Below are positions 55,680 through 64,000 of a stretch of DNA of 64,000 nucleotides, piece by piece. The stretch's first letter is position 1. Each line of letters opens with the position of its first letter. Position numbers and translations under genes: made by a program. The stretch is from Adiantum capillus-veneris (lineage: Eukaryota; Streptophyta; Polypodiopsida; Polypodiales; Pteridaceae): NCBI GenBank assembly GCA_014529385.2, contig CM043965.1, positions 12,663,912 to 12,727,911 on the forward strand, given 5' to 3'. The notes below the pieces were generated by a model. The model did no database searches and was not told where the DNA came from. It was given only the letters and a program-made list of their open reading frames with translations.

Positions 55680-56256
55680 AGGGGGGACTTTGCACTTGCC
55701 ACCCTCTCCAAATTTCAAGAGGGGAGGAGTGGATTTGTATTTAATGACAACAGTGACGAAGACGAGGTGATGAAAACCTCTAATAACCCAATGGAGTGCC
55801 TCAAACTTCTCTTTGACAAGGCCAAAAAATAAAGAGAGACACTCCCAGATGAGGCTACCTTCCAAGCTATCAAAAACTACATCATGCCATCAACCAATAC
55901 TCAAGAAGAAGAGGGCTGGTTTATGCATCCCTCACAAGGGTCCACGAGGTTAGTGGACCTATGGAACAATGACTTATATATGCAAGATGAAAGCTACATG
56001 GTAATCCCCCCCAAATATATATAGAAAGTTCTAGTTGTCAATGTCTTTCTCTAACTCATCCTTTTGTGTACAATCATGGATTACTGAAAAGGATGAATTC
56101 CTTTGCCGTCAGACAAGAGAGTATCATGGAAGGGATGCAGAACTAGGAAAATACCTTGCCACACTCTGTGAGACACCCATACTATTCTTTCACAATGGAA
56201 TGTCCCAAGAGGGAAGTACTACAACAATCACCGGAAGACGCTCTCATGCTTCTTAG
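55680..56256 (+). pseudogene. Downstream exons of the same unrecognised gene
   Basis: From 55683 one frame reads GDFALATLSKFQEGRSGFVF, NDNSDEDEVMKTSNNPME, LKLLFDKAKK, TAA, RETLPDEATFQAIKNYIMP, EEEGWFMHPSQGSTRLVDL, NDLYMQDESYM. The TAA stands where CAA would read Gln. A further open frame at 56035-56256 reads WITEKDEFLCRQTREYHGRD, ELGKYLATLCETPILFF. These follow the gene at 54714 on the same strand and share its acidic style. No homology is recognised. Confidence 0.45.
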
Positions 56257-57004
56257 GTGGACCAATGTGTACCACAAAATTTAGACAAAGTTATCCTCGT
56301 CTCGACAAAGTTTTTCTACAAAATGTTTTGGATATTGTCTGGGGTAAACTGGTGGTTGTGCAACTTATTATTACACATATATAGTAGTGGCACTGACTTT
56401 GGGGAAACAAAATTTAAATGAACTCTTAGATTATGGAAAACATTGAATGATTTGATACAAGGGTAATGTGCCAAAAGATGCCCACTATCTGTCATGAATT
56501 TGAGAGACTTGTGACTTGTACTGTATATATTATATCATTAGGCATATCTTGTACATGTTGTGAGCTAAAATAAAAATCTCTTGATCCACCTATGGTTAAC
56601 ATTTGCATTGTCTCTCTCTGTTTTCTCGAGTCTTCACGAGCACTAGAGTTGTTGAATGCCTCTACTCATTTCCTTTTCCTTTGTTGCGAATGCCTAATTT
56701 ATTGTGTTGTTGCCGAACAGTCCAATACATGTTTTTGCAACCGGAAGATGCAAAAGGAGGGAGAGTAGAAGCTGTAGCCACCGCTATAAGCATCATCAGA
56801 TGATGGCGCCCAAGATGCCGAGCTCGCCCTGGCACTTAGTTTTGGCTCCACTCTCGTGCAGTTTTCTAATGGGCCATGTCCAAACATGCCATGTCATCTA
56901 TTCGCTTTCCACCTAGCAACAATGGTGCCATAAAAGGGATTTGTAAAAAAAGACATAAGGGGTGGATGAAAAAGGTGTGTAGCAAGGGGGAATAAGGTGC
57001 ATAG
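56257..57004. other. No gene recognised
   Basis: Short open frames on both strands lack any motif. The right edge is the DNA transposon at 57005; the last bases ATAG form its flanking duplication. Confidence 0.3.
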
Positions 57005-58329
57005 CACTAGAATGGTAACGGGACACTTTTATGTCCTATTAAATGACCATTTTTCTTGAATTATTTGAAGAGTATGAAAATGAATTTCTAGGTGCTATAT
57101 ATCCACAAAGTTGCCTTATGAGCTGAAAAAAACTTGACTTTTTTTTGGAGTATCAATCTAACCATTAACCTTACTCTTGCACAACATTTTTGAACCTAAA
57201 CTGTGTGAAAAAACCGGTCCTGTTTTTGGTTTTTTTTTCAATTTTTGGCAACTATACCACTCTAAACTTCATGTTTGTGAGGTTTAGATGGCTAGTAGTT
57301 AGGAATTCATAGTTCTCAACATGTTTTGATGCTTGTAGTGAGAGCTAAGTGTTAAAATTGAAAGTTATGACCAACTTACAAGAATTACATAATCCTGTTT
57401 TTTTGGGAAAAATTAGCACTTTTATGATTTTTTTGGTGGCTTTAATTCTTGTATCCAAATTCAATTTTGATTGTGTAAGTGTAATGTATAACATAAAGCT
57501 AATCTTCCTTGAGTTTTGGGGGACCTACTATGCTATACAACATAGTATATGATGATGGTTGAGTTTTTTGATTGCTGAAGAATACAATACATTTTAGAGT
57601 AGCAAGTATAACTTTCTCAATATTGCTAGTTTCTTAGGCAAATTGTGTGTATTTTGTAGGTAGTAACCATATCTAATCATAGACTACAAACTTGGCTAGA
57701 TATTGAGTAGTTTCTATGGGTTTCTAGAGTTCATAATGCTAAACCCAATTTTTTCATGTTTGCTGTATTTAGCACTTTATCATTGCCCCCAAGATTCCAC
57801 TTAGTAGGAGATCCATTATCCTTTTGACATGCTCCATGGCTCCTTTTGAATCCAAAGGCCCAAAGGGAACTAAGAAAACATGTATATAGTATCTGTATTG
57901 AGCGTGACTATAGAAACTTTGATGATAGGTCCGCAGAATGGCAAAAATGCAACTTTTTTGTACCTATTTTTTTGCCCAAAAAACAATTAGTGAGGTAGAA
58001 GCAACCATAAGTTTTGATCACCAACCCATTGAAGCTACCGGGGCATTTCATCTCATGTCCTACAAAAATCCCCACTCTTAGTTGTATGCAATCAACGGTA
58101 AGAAATTGCTGTTTTGGGCAAAATGCACTGGTCCGTCAACTTTGGAGGCTTGTGGTGACCAAGGGATGAGAAAACTTACAAGTTTCTCATTTTTTTTATA
58201 TGTAGTAGTTCTTGAACTATAAGCTCATGAAAGGATTTTTCAAAATGAGTGGATCTACTATGGTTTTGCAATTTTTTTCCAAAACCCTGAAAGGACACTT
58301 TTATGTCCTGTTAGGTTACCATTCTAGTG
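57005..58329. mobile_element. Non-autonomous CACTA-like DNA transposon
   Basis: It starts CACTAGAATGGTAAC and ends GTTACCATTCTAGTG, a perfect 15-bp terminal inverted repeat beginning with the CACTA signature. The four bases on each side are both ATAG (57001-57004 and 58330-58333). CACTA elements usually make 3-bp duplications, so a 4-bp match is slightly unusual. Just inside each end lies the palindrome-like GGACACTTTTATGTCC (57021 and 58293), a candidate subterminal transposase-binding motif. The 1.3-kb interior has no transposase and only short, AT-rich frames, so it depends on a transposase from elsewhere. Confidence 0.75.
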
Positions 58330-58333
58330 ATAG

Positions 58334-58430
58334 GGAAGGAGAAGAAGGGGAGAAAAGGGAGCTCGTGGAGTCGGAGCTCAGAAGAAGAAGCAAGGGCAAA
58401 GCCGGTCTCTGGGCTTACGATGCAAGAAGT

Positions 58431-58467
<37 letters not shown>

Positions 58468-58728
58468 ATCATGAATGGCATGAAGTACAGTAACAAGGCT
58501 TGAAGGCTCTCTTCAGTGAGCATAAGAAGGATAATAAGGGCACCATAAGGGAGGTGAGCGAGCCAAACTCTCTTGCTCTCTCCACTAAGAAAGGAGGATT
58601 GAAGGTGAATCACAAGGGGTACAAGGCAAATGGGAAGGGATTTAAGGAGAGGGACTAAGTATGTGGAAAGCAATTAGGGTGACAAAGCTCTCTCTCTCTT
58701 TCAGCAAGCATAAGGATGAAAGCAAGGG

Positions 58729-58767
<39 letters not shown>

Positions 58768-60346
58768 GGCTTATTGGGAACTTCAACTACATCAAGGGAA
58801 AGGAGATCAGAAGAGTCGAGGGAAACAAGGAGATAATTTTGAGCCCCATATGTCTTTTTAACCAGTTTTAAGCTCTAATTGTAGGCATAAGCAAGAGATT
58901 GATACTCTTGGTTAAATTTTTGAGGATTAAGCTCCCTAAATTGAAGATTTACTCTAGTAGTGTTGTTAACGTGGAAGTAATTCTAATTTGGAAGCAAGCA
59001 AAGAAGTAGTAAGGCAAGAAGGAGAGAGGATACCTCTCTCTACCATATTTGGGAGATACAAGGACATCCCAAAGGGAATTTTTGCTAGATACTTCCTTCC
59101 TAATTAGCTGCAAAAAGCTCTCAAAGTTGGGAGTATTAAACTCTCTTAACTCTATTAGTTTTGTTTACGAAAAACGTTTCTAATCGAGTTCCACTTCAAC
59201 TAATCATTAGCAGCTTAAAGCATTAACCTTGTCAATTTAAGGCATTTAAAGTGCGGTCATAGTCTTTTGCTTTGTGTTGTGCATCTTGTCCCTCTTATTT
59301 CCCATAGTGAGGAGCCCAGTGCTCACCGGCTCAGCTCATGAACCCATTATCCCCGACACCGCTTTCCTTAAGTTGCAAATCCTACCTCCCTTTTGCCCTT
59401 ATGTGCACACAAACCCCTCGTCAACCTCTTGTAGACCCCAATATATTTTGACATTTTGTACCAAGCTTGGGTTATTTTAGGGATCTTCACGGGAATTTTA
59501 AGAGCATATGCATGTTTAACTAGTTGCATTAAGACCGTGTTTTAAGCCTGTTTTTGACAGTTTTAATTATGCTTGAATAAATTTTATCAGTAATATTTTG
59601 AAACACGTTCGTAGGGATTTTTTCTTCAGTTGTGCCCGTAGTACCAGATTAAGCCTTTGATCTTCTATCTGTGTTTCATCTCAGTAGGAAGTTTGATTTC
59701 AAGACTCTCAGGATAGATTTTTTAGGTCCGTTAGGAGTGTTTTGTATGCTAAGCATATCTAGATTGCTAACATAAATTGACTTCCAAGATTTCCTAATTT
59801 TTCAATGTATATAACAGGGCTTTGTAACAAGCGTAAGCCATAAGAAAAGTTTCCTAGTGATAGAAGGGGTTTTAAGTTCAATGCTTGCCAAAATAGATCT
59901 TTAAGGTCTTTTGCGGTTATCTTTATGACATTAAAACGTCTCTTTTGGAGGGATATAGGAGTAAGATTTCAAATTGTAAAATCCTAGTTAAATTTTGAGC
60001 TTGCCTTTGAGGAAACAAGAAATTTACACTAGTTCTACTGTAATTAGCGGTAACATCTTCAAATTTTGACTTTAAGGCTGATAGAGGGAGAGCAATGGTG
60101 AGAAGGGGAGAGAATAGAGAGAGGGGATGCAAGTTTAAATCACATCAGATAGATCTTTGAGGTCTTTAGGATTGTCCTTGTGAGATGAAAACAATTTTTT
60201 TATATGGAGTATGGGGTACCCAATCCAAAAATTTCCAAAAATCGTGGGATTAATTTGAAGTGGAAAAGCGAAGGGTTCACTTTGGAAGGAAAAAGGAAAG
60301 GGAGAGGGAGCGCATGGCCACGAGTCAACAAGGTGTGTGTTGGGGT

Positions 60347-60348
<2 letters not shown>
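58334..60348. other. CT/GA-rich intergenic DNA, no gene
   Basis: It contains CT microsatellites at about 58432-58461 and 58735-58765. I see no supported gene. The sequence could be part of a large LTR that ends at 62921, but I cannot find its left end. Confidence 0.3.

Positions 60349-60388
<40 letters not shown>
60349..60388 (+). repeat. Uninterrupted run of 40 G
   Basis: A homopolymer of 40 guanines follows GTTGGGGTTT. Such a run can form stacked G-quadruplexes and is also a common place for sequencing or assembly error. Confidence 0.95.
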
Positions 60389-62919
60389 CGTGCAAGGCAG
60401 GCAAGCAAGGCGTGATAGGAGGGGATGGGCAGAGCCTACGCAGCCTGCTACATGCAGAGCGGAGGACAATTTTTTTTGTAATTAACAGTTAGCTATGTGT
60501 GGGTGAGCTGGTGGACAGAGCAGGGGCCACACATAAGGTGAAGGTGATAAGTAGACGCAGAGGAGGTGCAGAGGTTGAACTCCAGAAGGGACGCAGTTGC
60601 AGAAGTGGCACAAGCGAAAGGGGGGAGGAGGGGGTGTTATAGATATTTTTTTAAATTTAATATTCACAGTATTTGACAGCCGAGGGCAATCGTGGTTGTG
60701 GTCTACAGCAATTCACTTTGCGTCATACCTTCCGCGCGCTCGTGTTCGACTCTCCAACTCCATTTTAGAGGGCGACCCCTCAATGGAGGGGTGGGTATGA
60801 GAGGTTGGATTCTAAGGAATCTTGAGATGAATGAATAAATAGAGGAAGCTGCCAGTAGTAGTGGGTGAGCAAGTAGTAGTGGGTGAGCAAAGACTTAAAA
60901 ACCATAAAAAGAGAAATGGTTTTTTTTTAATGGGTAAAATAAATTAAAGGTGGTCGGAAGTTTTGAACCTCCACGAGGAGAGAGGGATCGCAAGGAGAGA
61001 GAGTCGACAGCGGATGCCACCAGAGAGTAGAGTAAGCTAGAGCCCAGCGAGAGGGCTGAGGGTGAGATGTGTGGTGTGTGTGCATCCTCCCATGAGGAGG
61101 GTAAGCTACCCTAGGTGTAACACACATGTACAGAGAGAGAGGGAAACGGTAGGATGTAGTGCTATTGAGAGATGGAGAGAGATAGTAGAGGAAAGAGGGA
61201 GGTCGCAAGAATATTGAGGGGAGATCGTGAGGAGAAGGGAAGCCCATCATGCGTGTGTGCTAAGAGCCGCCGAGAGGGAGAAGGGAGAGATTGTAGGATA
61301 GTCAAGATTAATTGATGTAGCACAGAAGAGGAGAGAATGGAGGAGGCTGGCGCCAATTCCCAATGTGTATGGGGCTGCCTCATATGCAGAATAGTAGAAA
61401 GATAGAGATACAAATATCCAGAATGGGCGTACAGAGAAAGATTGATTGCATGCAAAAGATTATAGAGTGAGTGCATGTGTGTGTGATTGCAATCCTTTGA
61501 GTGTTAACATTATCATCAAGTGTTTGTATGAGATTTCAATAGAGAGAGAAAGAATGGTTCTGTTGTGGTGCTAATTTAGAGCAGGAAAGAGAGTAAGAGG
61601 GAGATCGATTGCACATGGTTGTGATTGCACTACTGCATGGTTCTGTGTATGATAGTGAATGAATGCCTATGTTTTTAGGAAAAATATAGAGTGTGTGTGA
61701 GAGAGATAAAGAGAGAGAGAGATCGATACCATATGTGTGTGTTTGTATCATTGCTTGCATCAATGATTGTGAGTGTGTATGCTAGTGTGTAGTATGTGTG
61801 TAAGAGACAGGAAGATTGCATAAATGTGATCACAAAGTAGAGAAAGAAACACAGTAGGAGAGAAGGAGAGTTTATGTATGTATTTAGCATGTTTTGATGT
61901 GTGTATGGGAAAGTGAGTGATTGAATAATGATTGTGTGTATACGTAGAAGCAAGTAAGTAGAGAGAGATAGTAAGAGAGAAGATAATTAGCTACCAAGGC
62001 TAGTTGATAGCGTCGATCAAAGAGGGTGAAAGGGAGAAGTCAATAGTAGGTTACTGTGATAGAGAAATTAGGAGAGTTAAAGAGAGAGAGGGAGAGAATA
62101 GCGCAAAAGCTTTAGCATGTGTGTCTGTGAACTCTAGTGTGTGTGAGAGAGAGTACTAGAGGAAATGTATGAGCCTATGAAGGCCGCATCAGTAGACACC
62201 AAATTGAAAGTTAAGGCGGATAATCAAACAAGAGCTAGCATAGACAAGCAAAGTGAAAAGAAGCCAAGCTATGGAGCAGTGAGGTCGTGAGATGATCGAA
62301 AGAAAATTGTAAAAAGAAGATTCAAAGCAGTAAAAGATTGGTCAATATTTTCAAATTTAATTACAATTTTAAAATTACGCAATAAACAATGAAATTTGAA
62401 TATTAAGCATGAAATGTGGAGCATAAATATACTTGCATATGTTTATGACTTGCATTATTCACAGCTTGCTAAAGATTTTAAATTGAGAAAATAATACATA
62501 TGAGAAGCATTGGGATTGGAAAAATTTTCCAAACCTAGAACATTTGAATAAATAAATTACAAATTTCATCAATTTATTGTGTCAAGGACAAGTGTATTGG
62601 GAAAGTGAGAGTGAATTTTGATTGTGATAAGTAAAAATATTGTTCTTATTGATTCTCAAGTTCATATGTCAGTTTGAAAGTTCAATTGGGTGTTTATGAT
62701 TGTTGTGATAAATAAATGTTTTTGAAACGAGACATTGAGATATTAATATATATGATCTTTGCCAGTGTGTATGTCACAAAGAGATGTTTGTAAAACTGGA
62801 GTTTTCAATGCATTACCTTGTGTTTTGCACTTGGTTTTAGTAGATTTGAGAACGCATATTGGGTTTTAGAGTAAATTAGATATAGTTGGACTACGTTAGT
62901 AAGACTTGGAAGGCATAGT
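60389..62919. other. Purine-rich low-complexity DNA, no gene
   Basis: The top strand is full of irregular GAGAGA and GTGTGT from about 60950 to 62170, then AT-rich. Minus-strand open frames rich in Ser/Leu are its complement. It probably belongs to an LTR (inference from the primer site at 62926). Confidence 0.35.
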
Positions 62920-62925
62920 CATTTT

Positions 62926-62945
62926 TGGTGCGTCTGTCGGGAACC
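62926..62945 (+). other. Probable primer-binding site of an LTR element
   Basis: TGGTGCGTCTGTCGGGAACC follows a CA (62920-62921) by four T. It closely resembles the TGG-YGC-GTCTGT-GGGAA primer sites of many plant Ty3 elements. An LTR would end at 62921 and the element would run right, past the window. Confidence 0.5.
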
Positions 62946-63416
62946 AGCGAGGTCGGGAACCAGCGAGCTGCAGCTAGAGCTACGGGGCATTTCGGTGCAT
63001 ATACTTTGCATGCTGGTACCCAAGGTTTGTTATTTTGAGAGAATAATTGAGAACATGAACTTATATCTAAGTAGTATCTTTGTTCTAATTTCAAATTCGA
63101 GAGAGGCGATGTGTTTGTAATAGAGCAAGGAGAGGTAATCTTTTAAGCTTTGGGAGAGCCTAGTGGATAGAATTTTCAAGCTTAGGACTCTAGTATTATA
63201 TAAGTGTTAGCAGCAAGCTAACTCGGATACCATTTTTTGAAGCTCTTTTTGTAAAAACATTTATTATTTTGATGAATCGGGAATATTGTAACTCTTATTT
63301 TTTGGATAAACTTTGTAATTGATGAGCCGGGGCTACAAGCTTCCAAATTGTATCAACCTGTCTTTAATTAGAGCTCCCAAATTATTAGTTTTGACCACCA
63401 AAAACCTTGGCTGAGG

Positions 63417-63423
63417 TATAAAA
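63417..63423 (+). promoter_or_regulatory. TATA box, probable LTR promoter
   Basis: GAGGTATAAAAGCC is a good plant TATA context, followed about 50 bp on by AATACACAGCATGAGC and a CT-rich leader. This would suit an LTR U3/R border. It conflicts with a primer site at 62926 unless two elements are nested here. Confidence 0.4.
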
Positions 63424-64000
63424 GCCAATTTTTGTAAGCTATTTTTAAGTTTTGGATAATGAAATACACAGCATGAGCTAACGGCGCTCACTTCTCTCCT
63501 TCTTGCGCTTCCTACTTCCTCCCCACTTGTCACATTGCAGTCACGTTTGTTGCATTGCAACTGTAGGTAAGAGCTCTATGCATTGACATAAGCATTTCAC
63601 AGTATTTCGTAGATTTTGGCATTGCCGATTCGTGGCCTAATCTCATCATAAGTAAGAATTTAGACTTCAAAATCAAAAAGGTATTGGAGCATCATTGCTA
63701 AGCATTTAGGTGCATTCTGGGTTGAAAACGATTGGTTCAAAAATCCATTGTTGTTAATAATCACGATTTTTTCACTTGACCTAAAGTGAGATTTGAGACC
63801 ATAAGCATGTGTGCTTAGGTCTTATAAACTTGTCCTAGATGTTTCGTATCGTTTGGATGTCATTTGATGCTGTAACGGATGTGATTTGTTTGCCGATGAG
63901 CGACTACCTTTTGGTGATTTCAGTCATTTGAGTGTAGCTTGAGTTAGATGCGAGTTGTTTGTTGTACTCCAAGATATTGACAACCTCTTGTAGCCTCTAT
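63424..64000. other. LTR or leader sequence running off the window
   Basis: No gene. It contains TTAATAATCACGATTTTTTC (63754-63772), the core of the motif seen twice in the leader of the family D element, which suggests a related element. TTTGGCATTGCCGATTCG at about 63615 might be a degenerate primer site. Confidence 0.35.

Noticed and set aside
60200-60485. Proline- or glycine-rich peptide at the poly(G) run
   Set aside because: This is the homopolymer translated. The flanks have no coding signal.

Overview
The window is nuclear DNA from a land plant with a large, transposon-packed genome. The evidence is decayed copies of two plant gene families (a tau-class glutathione S-transferase and a gamma-type phosphatidylinositol 4-kinase), Ty3 LTR retrotransposons including a Tat-clade element with two RNase H domains, a Ty1/copia scrap, a LINE-like ORF1, and many long GA/CT microsatellites. 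A fern or other large-genome non-flowering plant is my guess from the style of the retroelement proteins; the sequence alone does not settle it. I see no operon, rRNA, tRNA, CRISPR or organellar block.

Layout. 1-0.54 kb: start of a LINE-like ORF1 on the minus strand, cut by the window edge. 1.0-1.8 kb: three GA microsatellites. 1.9-5.3 kb: a tau GST pseudogene split by a 2.7-kb solo LTR (family B, 2368-5104, 4-bp target duplication). 6.2-7.4 kb: a PI4K-gamma pseudogene. 10.0-12.4 kb: a family C LTR with primer-binding site and a gag-like ORF. 12.7-17.9 kb: an unrecognised gene with a coiled coil, a Cys/His zinc-binding module and a basic tail. Its large intron holds a palindromic repeat array and a family C solo LTR (14645-16228, perfect 5-bp duplication CATAT).

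17.93-26.49 kb: a nearly complete young Tat-type Ty3 element on the plus strand (LTRs about 99% alike). One TGA codon interrupts its polyprotein and its 3' LTR is cut at a GT microsatellite. It sits in a repetitive coding region that continues at 26.5-27.4 kb as an open frame of exact 240-bp tandem repeats. That frame is in turn cut by a family B gag-only element on the minus strand (27407-32919), whose primer-binding site almost matches that of the Tat element. 32.9-35.5 kb: a gutted family C Ty3 element. 35.5 to about 45.2 kb: a decayed family D Ty3 element on the minus strand carrying two tandem diverged aspartic-protease modules. 45.2-47.9 kb: a minus-strand gag pseudogene and a copia RNase H fragment.

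49.2-56.3 kb: the least explained stretch. It has plus-strand exons, a minus-strand FCP1-like (HAD phosphatase) pseudogene with an acidic N-terminal region, and another unrecognised plus-strand gene, separated by CA/CT microsatellites and a 156-bp tandem repeat. 57.0-58.3 kb: a short DNA transposon with CACTA-type 15-bp terminal inverted repeats. 58.3-64 kb: simple-sequence-rich DNA, a 40-G run, and the promoter and primer-binding region of another LTR element running off the right edge.

The content is a nest of insertions: host gene fragments broken by LTR elements, which are themselves truncated or reduced to solo LTRs. Many premature stops look like CAA/CAG to TAA/TAG or TGG to TGA changes, which fits cytosine deamination in silenced DNA.
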